Shown here: positions 12,854-24,044 of the stretch, in pieces
How the letters are laid out: every line of letters starts with the position of its first letter
Position numbering within the stretch: the first letter of the stretch is position 1
Source: Larix kaempferi
Taxonomy: Eukaryota; Streptophyta; Pinopsida; Pinales; Pinaceae
NCBI GenBank assembly: GCA_027924585.1
Contig: BSBM01000096.1
Span: 7,253,501-7,317,500 of the forward strand
Reading direction: 5' to 3'
Length of the DNA stretch: 64,000 nucleotides
Notes under the pieces: model-generated
What the model saw: the letters and a program-made list of their open reading frames with translations, nothing else
Told to the model about the DNA's origin: nothing
Database searches by the model: none
Program-made: the position numbers and the translations under genes

Positions 12854-12864
12854 TCCCCTCTTAA
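12854..12864 (-). other. Polypurine tract of the copia element
   Basis: The minus strand reads TTAAGAGGGGA directly against the LTR, the expected position for plus-strand DNA priming. Confidence 0.85.
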
Positions 12865-12956
12865 GAACAACTTGGGATAGGATTGAAGGATTTACAAAAG
12901 TGACACTATTAGGAGAAGGAAGGAGGCATTAGAGCCTATCCCCCCTTAATGACAAG

Positions 12957-14453
12957 TTATTGAACTCCTAACATAGATTGAAGTTTAGAAAACTTTGCTT
13001 CTGTAAGAGACTTGGTGAAGATGTCTGCAACTTGATCATCTATAGGGAAAAAGAGCACTTCAAGAACACAATCATGAACAAGATTTATGATGAAGTGCAT
13101 ATGTAGCTCAATGTGTTTGTTGCGTTGGTGTAGAACTGGATCTTTGGCAAGCTTGATGGAACTTTGATTGTCGCACCAAAGTGGAGTAGGCTGATGTTGC
13201 TCGAATCCGAACTCTAAAAGGATCTGTCGAAGCCATAAAGCTTCCTGACTAGCATTAACTGCGGCTCAATATTCTGCTTCTACTGAAGAAAGAGAAAGAG
13301 CTTGTTGTTTCTTACAATCCCAAGTGATAGGTCCAGATCCCAGACTAAAAACATAACCTACAATAGACTTTCGATCATCAGGATCGCCGTCCCAATCTTA
13401 ATCAGTGAAACCAACCGACAAAGGTTCCCCCCCTGTACTGTAATGAATCCCAAACTGAACTGTACCTTGAATATATCGAAGTATTCTTTTAGATGCTTTC
13501 CAGTGACTTTCATGAGGTGTCTGCATATAACAGGCAACACGGCCAACGGCAGAGGAAAGGTCAAGATGGGAATGAGTCAAGTATAAGAGACTACCAACAA
13601 GCTGACGATACAAGGTGGCATCGACTTCAGGTGAAGTACAAGTGGCAGAAAGTTTGACTCCAGATTGGAAGGGAGAAAGGGTTGGTGTACAATCTTCCAT
13701 GTGAAAGTGACAAAGAAGGTCACAAGCATACCTAGACTGAGAAAGAAAGATTCCTTCTTTGGTTTGCAAGACTTGGAGACCAAGAAAATAATGCAAATGT
13801 CCTAAGTCTGACATTTCGAAATTTTGTTTAAGACTGGATTTCACATGGGTTATAAGCTTAGGGTCACTACTAGTAAGAATAAGGTCATCAACATATAGAT
13901 CAAGTATGATGAGATGGTTTCCTACTTTCTTGGTATAGACATTGGGGTCAGAATAACATCTAGAAAAACCAGTGTCAAGGAGAAAGTTATCCATTTTGGC
14001 ATACCAAGCTCTAGGAGCTTGGTTAAGGCCATATAAGGATTTCTTAAGGCAACAGACAAGGCTAGAGTTATTCTGAACATATCCAGGAGGTTGTTCCATG
14101 TAAATTTTCTTCTGTAAATCACCATGTAAGAAGGCAGACTTGACATCCATTTGATGGAATTCCCAGTTGTGTAAGGTTGCAAGAAAAAGAACAAGGCGGA
14201 TGGAGTTCATTTTTGCGACAGGAGCAAAGGTTTCATTGTATTCAATCCTTTCAACTTGGGAAAAACCTTTGGAAACCAACCTTGCCTTAAGTCTTTCAAC
14301 ACTTCCATCTGATGCATACTTAGTTCTGTAGACCCATTTACATCTGACAAGTTTTCTTCCTTTTGGAAAAGGTACAAGATCCCAAGTATCGTTCGCCATT
14401 AAGGAACGATATTCTTTATCCATAGCTGCATCCCAATCTGGATTTCCTGAAGC
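12957..14453 (-). pseudogene. Copia reverse transcriptase and RNase H
   Basis: The frame opens with the copia RT landmark WDLVPFPKGRKLVRCKWVYR. It keeps the conserved QMDVKSAFLHGDL block and the catalytic LYVDD box near 13885-13900. The RNase H part begins at GFTD. It is cut by a stop (TAA at 13398-13400), then continues through DWDGDP and a second stop within EAEY to the natural end at TAA 12957-12959. The catalytic Asp pair of the YVDD box is intact, but the two internal stops and the TAA at 14454-14456 separating it from integrase break the polyprotein. Confidence 0.93.
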
Positions 14454-15814
14454 TTATGCAAATGTTTCTGGATCATGATTCTCGGAAACTTGAGCCAAAA
14501 GAGAAGAGGCTCGCTGAAACTGAGAACGTGTTCGACGTTGATCTCTAGGATCACCGGCAAGATCACCAGCTGCTTCACATGTTGAACGGACCCATCGAGG
14601 AAGCACTTGTGCTGATGCAACTGGAGGAACATGAGTAGGCAGAGGTGGATTTTCATCTTCACTATCATCATCAGAAACTGGAGTTGGAAACCTGTCAAGG
14701 AAGTTGGAAGAAGAAGAAGGCACAATCGCCGAATCAAGCTTGCAGGCCAATGATGGCACAATTGTCGAGTTAGGCTTGCAGGCCAAGATATTTTCATCAA
14801 ATTTAACATCTCTTCTAATGATTACATCATGAGAATGTGGTTGAAGAAGTCTATAACCTTTTACATCTTTAGAATATCCAACAAATATGCACTTTTCACT
14901 TTTGGGCTGCAATGCTTTCCGTTTTTCATTCGGACTGTGAGCCCATGCTTCACTACCAAACACATGGAAGTGACTTACATTAGGTTTAGTTTTACTCCAT
15001 GCTTCTTCCGGTGTGATACCTTGTAATGCTTTAGTGGGGGTGCAATTAACTATGTAATTTGCACAATTAATGGCTTCAGCCCAAAATTGAAGACTTAGTC
15101 CCTTAGATTGGATCATACAATTAGCCATTTATTTTAAAGTGCGGTTCTTCCGTTCAGCTACACCATTTTGTTGTGGTGTATATGGAAAAATGTGTTGTTG
15201 TTGGATTCCTTGTTCAGTGCAGAAAGTAGTGAACTTTTTGTTAACATATTCTCCTCCATGGTATGATCTTAACTTAATAATGTGATGACCATATTGTTTT
15301 TCAACAAGGGCCTTGTAGGCCAAGAACATGTTAAATACTTCGCTCTTAAGTTTTAGGAAATAAACCCACGTGCATCTGGTGTAATCATCAATGAAGGTAA
15401 GAAATAATTGAAACCAGAAAAGGAAGTAGATGGAAGAGGACCACACAAGTCATTATGCACAAGATCCAAGGGAACCGAGGCGTGCCAAGAGGCACGTTTG
15501 TCAAAACTATCCCAATGATGTTTTCTGAGTACACAACTAGAACAAACACCATCCCTGCAAGATACCATCGGAAGACCTGTCACCATATTGTTTTTACATA
15601 GTTGTTGCAATGAGCGATAATTTAAGTGACCAAATCGCTCATGCCAAAGTTTGCTCAAGTTATCACTATGAGCAACAAAACCTGAAGGAAAAGGTGATGT
15701 CCCAAAGTTGTTAAACTTGTACAACCTGGTAACATCATCAACAATTCTGGTAGCTAGGACCTGTTGAGGATCTTTAAAATCCTTGATTACAACTTGGTGA
15801 GGGGTAAACGTCAA
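14454..15814 (-). pseudogene. Copia GAG-pre-integrase and integrase, catalytic Asp replaced
   Basis: The zinc-binding region shows LWHERFGHLNYRSL followed by CxxC (VCSSCVLRK). The integrase core then starts at [12 protein letters not shown], giving the first Asp. The second Asp, normally in RSDNGGEY, reads RSYHGGEY here, an Asp to Tyr change. The Glu is present in [10 protein letters not shown] frameshift near 15400 separates the zinc domain from the core, and a stop lies at 15129-15131. The downstream segment (14454-15128) carries the usual FWAEAI and FGSEAWAH blocks. DNA joining would be lost from the Tyr substitution alone. Confidence 0.9.
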
Positions 15815-16113
15815 ATTTTACCTTCACCAGAATGAGTGATTTGATAGATTGATAACAAATTGCAGGAAATTCTTGGAACATATAGTACATCACTGAAATG
15901 ACCATTATCTACTGGAACTATTCCAGCTCCTATAACACTTAGAGATCTATCATCACCAACAAATATTTGTTTCGTGTTACATTCATGCATAGTAGAAAAG
16001 ATGGCTTGATCCTTAGCCATATGATAAGATGCTCCAGAATCAATGAGCCTCATTTGAAGTAGAGGAAGAAGATGCATTATAAGAATAACTAGAAGCACAA
16101 AGTGCATGTCCAT
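15811..16113 (-). pseudogene. Copia aspartic protease
   Basis: The active site reads LIDSGASYHM, the D-S-G triad of retroelement aspartic proteases, followed by the VPRISCNLLSI block typical of copia polyproteins. It sits in a different frame from the overlapping gag end, so a frameshift has separated it from gag. Confidence 0.88.
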
Positions 16114-17008
16114 GAGAGGTAGATTCTGAAGGCGAATCTAGGCAGATGTGGTGCTTCTTCATTGCTGCTTTCAAGGCTTCCATCTTCTTGAAACACTTAC
16201 ATTCATCATGATTATCTTTCCCACAATAGTTGTAATGACGCTCAATATTCTTTCCTTTTGGCTTGGATCCTTTGTCATTTTTTAAAGAAGGAGTTGACTG
16301 AGAGGGTTTGGGACCCTTGTTTGACTTATTATTGTGAAAATTTTGTTTCTTGGGAGGCTTGGACTTTTCTTTCTTTTGGGAAAATAAGGCTTTCCCAGAT
16401 GTATCTGCATTGTTGATTATTCCAAGATGGATGATTTTATCTTGCTCTCTAATAAAGGAATCACAAAAGGATTCAAGACTAGGCTCTTGATAGCTACCTG
16501 CATTCAAGAATTCTTTCATGGAGTAAAATGTAGATACAAAAACAGAATATGCAGGTCCAAGTTTGGAAAGAATATGATAAATGCATTGATTGTCTTCTCT
16601 CTTAATATTACATTCTGCACATAAGAGTTTAAGAGTTTTGTACTTAGATAAATAATCTTGAATGCATGAAAAATCACTTGGATTTAAAGAAATCAACTCA
16701 TTTTGGAGTTGGTGACCTCGAATTTCATTGTCTTTAACAAACACAGATTCCAACTTGTCCCAAGTGGCACCAGGTTCATCAATTCCAGATATGTGGAATC
16801 GCAAATTAGTAGAGATTGACATCCCAATCAATCCACGAGCTTCGTCACATCTATTTGCCCATTTTATTTTCTTATCATCATCAGTGGGTTCTGTTTCTTT
16901 CCCTGAGGTAATTCTGAAAAGTCCCCTACTTCGTAGAACATCCTCCATACGAGATTTTCATGAGAAATAGTTGGACCTGTTAAGTAGAATATCACAAGGG
17001 GTGGCCAT
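16040..17008 (-). pseudogene. Copia gag
   Basis: The start ATG at 17006-17008 is followed by ATPCDILLNRSNYFS and then a TGA at 16958-16960, where copia Gag normally has Trp. From 16948 the frame is open for 302 codons and carries the copia Gag domain (around MEDVLRSRGLF and ATWDKLESVF). A Lys/Gly-rich linker follows, then a zinc knuckle NYCGKDNHDECKC in which the first Cys of C-x2-C-x4-H-x4-C is Tyr. Nucleic-acid binding would be impaired. Confidence 0.88.
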
Positions 17009-18058
17009 ATTTGAAAATTAATGGTTGTAAAAGAAGAAACCAATAGTCTGGATGCGAAGAGCTAAAAAAAATAGGCGGTTTCATAAAAAAGGCACTGGAA
17101 ACTGACTTCGGATGATGAAGTTATGCTTGAACAAAGAAACTGTTGAAGATGTCCCCAATAGTGACGTGGCACATAGAGAATGATCAGCTAAAAAAATTAC
17201 CCCCCTCTTCCAAAGATGAACCTTTTACAATCACTTTACAAGAAAGTTGCTTTAAGTGAATCACTTTTGTAAAATAAGTGACTTCACTTTTACAATGATA
17301 TTACTTTTAAATAGTGCAACAATAAAAAAGAACTCAAGTGACTCACTTTTTTTTTTTTTAAATTAAGTGAGATGCACTTTTACAATAAAGTAATTTGAAA
17401 ATAGAAATTGCATGCACTTTGTCTTTTAAAAGTAACTTCCTAAGACTTGAACTCAACACCTATTAAGGAATAAAGCAACTTTGAACCAAGTGAGCTAGAT
17501 TAAAAGGTATGTAAAATATGGGAATGAGGAAGGGGGCTTTTTTTTTTTTTTACTCTTCTTGCTCGGTTTCCATGCTTGTCTTTTTTTTCTACAAGTCACA
17601 CCACAAACCAGAACAATTTTTTTTTCCACAATATGGGGTTAGATCTCTTTAGCATGCCCGAAAAGTCTATGTTTTCTCTCTATTTCTAATTTGCCGAGAT
17701 CGCGCAAGGTGCACAGCAAAGAGAATACGCAGACAAGGAAAACAAAAATCCAAAACCAAAAATTATAACAGTAAAAAATGATAAAATATGAGATTTTTTT
17801 TTCTTTTAAAACAAAAATAAAAAAAATGCGTCACTGTAACATTATACCTTTATATATGATGAAATACGTGTTTCTGAAGCACTCGGGAACCGTTTTCGAT
17901 CAAACGAAAACTATTTCCCAATGGAAACGACACTCTGGACACAATGGAACACCTCCCATAGCCCATAAATGCACAGAAATACCAGAACCAGAAACCCTTT
18001 CGAGTTTCGGCAACAACAGTTCAAGATCTAGATCATAACTGGAAGCGGCTCTTCATAA
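17009..18058 (-). other. Untranslated leader of the copia element
   Basis: About 1 kb between PBS and gag start contains long T/A runs (17347-17361, 17539-17552) and no supported reading frame. This is long but plausible for a plant copia leader. Confidence 0.6.
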
Positions 18059-18072
18059 AAGCTATGATACCA
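18059..18072 (-). other. Copia primer binding site, initiator Met tRNA type
   Basis: The minus strand reads TGGTATCATAGCTT directly after the LTR, close to the TGGTATCAGAGC complement of the plant initiator Met tRNA 3' end. One base differs within the core. Confidence 0.85.
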
Positions 18073-18339
18073 TGTTCGAGTACACAGGGTACTACCAAAG
18101 GACCGAACACCAAGAGACACCACTTCACACAAACAGATCACAGATCAACACATTAATGTTTTGACATGGTTTAAACCCTCTTGAGGGAAACACTCCACGG
18201 CCCCGGCCAAATAGCTGCTACGGGACAATTTATTATGCAAAGAAAGAAAGTTACAAATGAGCTTCTCATAATCGATCAACTAAACAATGACCCTCCATGC
18301 TCTTTAAATAGAGATCATGGACCAATCGGGTGTTAAGCC
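18073..18339 (-). repeat. Copia 5' LTR, truncated
   Basis: This stretch matches 12405-12671 closely, then similarity stops abruptly after GGGTGTTAAGCC. About 182 bp present in the other LTR are missing, replaced by chromovirus leader sequence. Confidence 0.88.
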
Positions 18340-18366
18340 CATAGAGGTCTAATGCTGCAACCAACA

Positions 18367-18378
18367 GCTCTGATACCA
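18367..18378 (-). other. Chromovirus primer binding site
   Basis: The minus strand reads TGGTATCAGAGC, an exact initiator Met tRNA complement, three bases from the LTR end. Confidence 0.88.
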
Positions 18379-18381
18379 AAA

Positions 18382-19999
18382 TGTTATGTCCCCTCCTATC
18401 ATACCAGCATGATAGAGAGGACGTGATGCTAAAACTGGGCAATTAGCCCCATGAACTTTTTTACTGAGCATTCCCAATATATAAAAGTCATATGGAATGT
18501 ATGAATATAAGAAAGACACAACGAAAATAATATCAATAACACATCCATCATACATTCAAGATATTCATCGAATAATAATTGCAAAGTTAACACAAGAGAA
18601 TACTTATCTTGACAAAGTAGTCCCAAACAACCAGCTATGCATCTGCAACGTTCCACCCAACCATAGGCCAGTTGTGCTTATCAACCTCTTGATACAACTG
18701 CCACCCCTGAGCTGGGAATGATCTCTACAAGGAACCAGGGAATAGTAGACTAACACATAGCCAAGCATACACCAAGATGAGCCAAGCCAATCGACAATTG
18801 GGTTTATCAGGCTGCTAGGAAATGGAAAGAAAGAATTGCTAAGCTAGTGAGCTCAACCATAGAGCTATGGATACCTCAACAAGATCAATTTAGCTTGGCA
18901 CCCACAATGCCTACACACCCCTACTCACGGAAGAATTCCCTTTACCAATTCACAGTCCCTCAGGCCATACCTTCCAATTCTAGAGTGTCCCAGGTGTGCA
19001 TAGAAGAGTAGCCAGCCCTCTTGATCTTCTTGAGAGGTTACTCCCTTCAGTAGGTTTATCAAGCCAATTATGTCCACTACCACTCCAGGTTTCTTGCTCA
19101 CAGGTTCAATTCAAAACAGGGAGGCACATAACAACATAAGTCTAAGTGTTGGGCATAGAGAAACGTTTTTACAGTGAGATGCCCAAAGATGGGGTTTTCA
19201 TTAGCTTAAAAAAAATGTGGGAAACCCAAAAACGAAACTAGAAGATGGGGAACAACCCGGGGAAGCCAAATCCGTTTTTAGAAAAACGTCCATGGACATT
19301 TTGGGAAAAAACGGCCTCCATAACAGTCCCAAATCGTGGCCCTTCTTTCCCAGCTGCTGTCCAATGCAAAAACGAGTGCTCATACATGGAAAATGCAGGC
19401 AAAATGGTGAAAAATGTGATGGGGAAAGACCCAGTAGTTCAGACTGCGTGAGAGAGGAAGGACTAACTGTTCAGAATGGCTTTCGGCACCATTTCATGGG
19501 TGTTTTCTTGCCCAAGAAGCAAAAATACGAATTCCCAGGTTGATGGCTTGCCCATGCACGAAATTGGCTACCATACCTCTTCATTCCCAAGGCATTAACT
19601 ACCTCAACCAATTCTTGGAAGAATTAAATGATTGGGTCCATAACCCAAAATGGGTAGTTGAGGGTTTATGGGTTTTCTCATAGACACATGGATTAACACC
19701 ATTGGCTCAAGGGTTTGAATCATTTTTCTCCATGTTCCTTGTAGAATCATGCCCCATCTCTTTGTTGCATTGCATAGCTAGTTGTGGGTATTTTCATTAA
19801 AATTCGTATTTACATGATGTCTTAATTTACATTGTGCCCATCTAGCACAAGAACCATAGGCATCTATTCCTTTAATTGCCGATACATCAATGCTAAATCA
19901 ATGGTGGGGCCTTGGCCTTGAGCTCCTCACCATGATTAAATTACAATATTTACATCATTTACGATTTAATACAAAGGGGGTCAAAATGGGGACATTACA
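18382..19999 (-). repeat. Chromovirus LTR
   Basis: It is 1618 bp long. It begins TGTTATGTCCCC and ends GGGGACATTACA, which are inverted copies with one mismatch. The flanking PBS and PPT fix both edges. Small translated frames inside are not supported. Confidence 0.88.
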
Positions 20000-20012
20000 T
20001 TCCCCTCCCCTT
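20000..20012 (-). other. Chromovirus polypurine tract
   Basis: The minus strand reads AAGGGGAGGGGAA, abutting the LTR at 19999. Confidence 0.88.
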
Positions 20013-20027
20013 ACATTAGCACTGTCC

Positions 20028-21803
20028 TCAGTGCTCATCAAAATTGAACAAAAATGGATATGCCACCCTCATGGCATCCTCCAGCTCCCATGTAGCCTCA
20101 TCGGGACCGTAGTGCTTCCATTGCACCTTTACCTATCCGATGGCTCGGTTCCGGAGCAATGTTACCTTCTTGTCTAGGATGCGTAATGGATAGATTTGGA
20201 ATTCTCCCTCGGGCTCCACCTGGATGACATCCCAATTAATCACATGGTTAGGATCATGTCCATACTTCTTAAGCAAAGAGACATGAAAAACATTATGAGC
20301 TTTAGTGCTAGCAGGCAATGCAAGTCTATATGCAACTGGCCCTATTCTTTCAAGCACTTCAAATGGCCCACAACATCTAGGTGATAGCTTGGCACAACTC
20401 TCAAGCTTCAAGGAACTCTTCCTTGATCTCACTCTAAGATACACATGTTCTCCAACACTGAATTCCCTATGGATCCTATGCTTATCTGCATAGCTTTTCT
20501 GTCTATCCTGGGCTGTTTTTAAATTATGTCGGATCTTTGCAACCTCTTGTTCCATTTCCTTAAGCAATTCTGGCCCAAGTACTATTCTATTCACTGGATT
20601 GTCCCAAGTCACTGGTGTCCTACACCTTCTGCCGTACAAAGCCTCATAAGGATTCATTCCCAACGATGCTTGTTGCCCATTGTTATATGCTACCAAGTGT
20701 AGATAATCCTCCCACTTGGATGGTTTGTCCATTACATACATGCGAAGCATGTCTTCAAGCACCCGATTTACTCTTTCTGTTTGCCCATCTATTTGAGGAT
20801 GGTATGCGGTACTAAAGCTTAGCTATGTACCCAAATCTGCAAAGAGACCTTTCCAAAAATTGGAAGTGAACTTGGTATCCCTGTCAGAAATTATTGCCTT
20901 AGGCAACCCATGTAATCTGAAAATTTCCTTCATGAAGATATTTGCAATGGCATCGGATTTGTGTGTGGACTTAACCGATATAAAATGTGTTGCCTTTGTT
21001 AACTTGTCCACCACAACCATGATGGAATCATGTTGTCTCACATTCATTGGCAATCCTGTAATAAAATCCATGGATATTACTTCCCATTTCCATTCTGGAA
21101 TTGGCACTGCGAGCAATAAACCTGCTGGATGTTGGTGTTCACTTTTCACCTGCTGACATTCCATGCACTTAGAAATGTATTCCACGATGTCCTTCTTCAT
21201 TCCTGGCCAGAAATAATATTTTCTTGCTGCAGCAATTATTTTCTGATATCCTGGGTGACCAGAGTATGGAGCTTTATGGATTTCATCCATAACAATTCTC
21301 CTCAAATCTGCCGCATTTGGAATATAGACTCTATCCTTATAAGTAAGAAGTCTGCCTTCCTCCAAATGATAGCCTTCATACTTCTGGCCAAGGTCTTGCT
21401 GTTGTAATTTGTCCTTTATCTGCACGTACACTTGATCATCAACATTATGGTTAACAATCTGCTGCTTCAAATCTGGTTGGCAAGTACTAAGTGCTGCCAC
21501 ATGCATTTCCTGTACCTTCCTGTTGAGTGCATCAACCACCTTTTTTTCTTTCCCTTTTATGTGTTTGATTTGGAAATCAAATTCACACAAAAATTTCAAC
21601 CATCTAGCTTGCCTAGCATTTAAAGTTGGCTGATCAAACAAGTATTTCAGACCACAATGGTCTGTCCTTAACTCAAATTTTCTTCCCATTAAGTAATGCC
21701 TCCACATCTTTAAAGCATGTACTATGGCTGCAAGTTCTATATCATGAGTAGCATAGTTCTTTTCATGCTCCTTCAACTTTCTTGACTCATAGCATATCAC
21801 GTG
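20028..21803 (-). pseudogene. Chromovirus pol 3' part: RNase H, integrase, chromodomain
   Basis: One frame runs from 21803 to TGA 20028-20030 with two in-frame TAG codons (20823-20825 and 20133-20135). The RNase H tail shows RTDHCGLKYL. The integrase zinc finger is HKAPYSGH with a downstream CMEC. The DDE core is present as MDFITGLP, SDRDTKF and (after the first stop) DGQTERVNR, so the catalytic residues are retained. After the second TAG comes a chromodomain-like end (VQWKHYGPDEATWELE), which assigns it to the chromovirus clade. The frame begins abruptly at the RT/RNase H border, so RT is deleted. Confidence 0.92.
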
Positions 21804-23378
21804 GTTAACACATATTTCAAGAAATCTAGAAAAATTCTATTACAAGGACTTCTATGACATTGAATTTTTTTGTAAACATTTTATTTATTTCATTTAATTT
21901 GTAAAAACTATGCATTAAAGAAATATTCCATTAAAATTGGAAAAACTAATCCTAGAAAGAATGTTTTTATTGATCACAAATTTTATTTACTCCAAGTGTT
22001 TTTAATATACAATCATAAAAAATGAAATGTTGTATCATTTATAACTAGTTCGGTGTGCCATAAATTAGGAGGAGTATATGAAAATCTGTAATTTGTTGAA
22101 TCGTGAGAAAAAATATTCATGAAGATATAAAATGTAGGATTAATGAAGTTAAGTTGCACACATAATTGCATGTTTTATTACAAGAAGATCTCTATCTATA
22201 TTTGAAGTGAACAAAGTATCATATTAAATATTTTTATTGTTAAATAACATATTATAATATAGCATGATTGGAAGGAAATCACAATATTAAATTAAAATAA
22301 AATAAATTATAAGAAATGTATTGATGTCAAACCAAATAATAACTATAAATTCGTCAAAATTGGTATAGTTGTTAGGTACAACATCATACATACACAATGA
22401 AAGTGAAGAAATTGAATTAAGAAATCATGGCCGAGAATTACTTTCACCAAAAGACAAAGAAAATGATAAGATTTTTAAATGTCGAAGAAATAGATGTTGA
22501 AACATATTTTTCAAATCTTTTAGTTGAACTTTATATATGACCCCATGCTCTTTTGAATTTATTTATGGCACATATCGAATGAGTCTAAATAGTCCACTTA
22601 GTACTCATTATCAATTAATTATATGGTTTTACATTGTATTGTATTCCAAAAATTACATACCACATTTATACATTCATTTAATGCATGTAAGAAGATAAAA
22701 GATAGAACATATCTCATGCTTTGTTGGCCTGTAAGAGATTATTTCAGTTAATCATAATTGAGTTAGTAATACAAACTTACAAAAAAATGAATTGAGAAAT
22801 CAAATTTCTTATAGTTCAATGTCACTCACTTATGACCAATCACGTACTACCCTTAATACCACTTAGCACTCATTAGCAATAAATTTTGTGTTTTTAAACA
22901 ATTGCAACTTTAATTATATGGGGCTTTATTTCAAAAATTACATACTGCATTGATAAACTCCTCTTATTAATGAATATACGCAAATAAAAGTCAATAATTT
23001 ATTTCATGCCTTGTTCAGGCTTATATGAGATTATTGCAATTATAAACTATTAACTTAAGAATACACATTTACAAAACTTTGTGCGTGCCTTGTTGGCTTT
23101 TATGAGATGATTTTAATTACAAATATTTGATTTAAGAACGCAAATTAAAAAAATATTTTGAATGGGGAAATTAAGTGGTGTATGATGCAAAAAAATGTCA
23201 AACTAAAGGCAATCATAAATAATATTAATAATTGTATTTAAATATTATTGTTAATTCTCATCTATCTATAAAAGTTTTAAAAACATACAAATTAATTCAT
23301 CAAAAAATGTGTCCAACTTGTATTGAAATATTGCAATGTACGCGTTAACAAATTTCTAAAAATTAATATCTTCACCTA
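21804..23378. other. AT-rich spacer with diverged repeat modules
   Basis: No gene is seen. Bases 22630-22905 recur at about 23750-24010, and 22890-23395 recurs in part at ~24812-24907 and 25560-25690. These modules travel with the HAD-like fragments to the right. Confidence 0.6.
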
Positions 23379-23757
23379 CTATAAAGAACTCAATGTTCTA
23401 TTGAACATTCGAATGTAGTTGCGTTTCTCTTTGATACGATGAAGTGTCTTAAAAAGGGGGAATAGAATTTGGACAAGCCAAGTATCAGGTTCATGTCCTA
23501 TATAATCCTTTGTTAAGATACAATTTGACCGGTATCCGGGGAATTGAGAAGTAAGATTTGATGTATCTATTAGCAATATATTTGATTCTTCGTACATATT
23601 TCCGTATTTGGACCACACATCACTTAACATTTTCTCATAAAATTGTATCACACTACATTATTTGAATTTTGTTTGCAAGTGACAATGAGACATGTCCCAT
23701 ATGAATTCAAAGTCACTTGTATCGGTATTTGATTTTTCAACTACTTGTTGAATGTTT
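23379..23757 (-). pseudogene. NIF/FCP1-like HAD fragment, copy 3 (C-terminal half)
   Basis: The frame encodes the C-terminal half of the HAD-like domain seen at 25668-26278. The segments SDFEFIWD, HCHLQTK, VIQFYEK and NILLIDTSN are in the same order and nearly the same wording. An in-frame TAA follows the TKFK codons where copy 2 has Ser. The N-terminal half, including motif I, is replaced by unrelated AT-rich sequence near 23757. It is the remains of a duplicated exon. Confidence 0.75.
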
Positions 23758-24010
23758 TTACATTGTATTTTATTCCAAAAAATACATATCACATTTATAC
23801 ATTCATTTAATGCATACAAGAAGATAAAAGATAGAGCGTATCTCATGCTTTGTTGGCTTTTATGAGATTATTTCAATTAATCGTAATTGAGTTAATAATA
23901 CAAACTTACAAAAAAATGAAATGAGAAATCAAATTTCTTATAGTTCAATGTCACTCACTTATGACCAATCTCGTACTACCCTTAATACCACTTAGCACTC
24001 ATTAGCAATT
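23750..24010. repeat. Dispersed AT-rich module, second copy of 22630-22905
   Basis: The two stretches match over ~260 bp with few differences. The copy at 23750 joins directly onto the truncated HAD fragment, so it marks the breakpoint of that duplication. Confidence 0.7.
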
Positions 24011-24044
24011 TAGGCTAATAACAGTCATTAACACTCGTATTAAT

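Larger units (their letters stand above)
12405..18339 (-). mobile_element. Ty1/copia LTR retrotransposon, nearly full length, inactivated
   Basis: Read on the minus strand the order is 5' LTR (18339-18073), PBS, leader, gag, protease, integrase, RT/RNase H, PPT and 3' LTR (12853-12405). The order protease-integrase-RT is diagnostic of Ty1/copia. The two LTRs agree closely over ~265 bp (12405-12671 against 18073-18339). The 5' LTR has lost its last ~180 bp at a junction with the neighbouring chromovirus. Stops, frameshifts and at least two altered key residues (gag zinc knuckle Cys to Tyr, integrase second Asp to Tyr) show it cannot move on its own. Confidence 0.93.
18340..21803 (-). mobile_element. 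Truncated Ty3/gypsy chromovirus with a single LTR flanked by PBS and PPT
   Basis: Reading the minus strand gives RNase H, integrase, chromodomain, PPT (20012-20000), LTR (19999-18382), PBS (18378-18367) and ~27 bases of leader. The lone LTR therefore has 3'-internal sequence on one side and 5'-internal sequence on the other, as if it were shared by two head-to-tail copies. RT, protease and gag of the upstream copy are missing beyond 21803, and almost all of the downstream copy is missing at the junction with the copia LTR. Confidence 0.8.

Noticed and set aside
18367-18378. tRNA gene
   Set aside because: Only the 12-base PBS complement is present, without tRNA arms.
19217-19543. 108-codon plus-strand frame
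   Set aside because: It lies entirely inside the chromovirus LTR and has no protein-like conservation visible.
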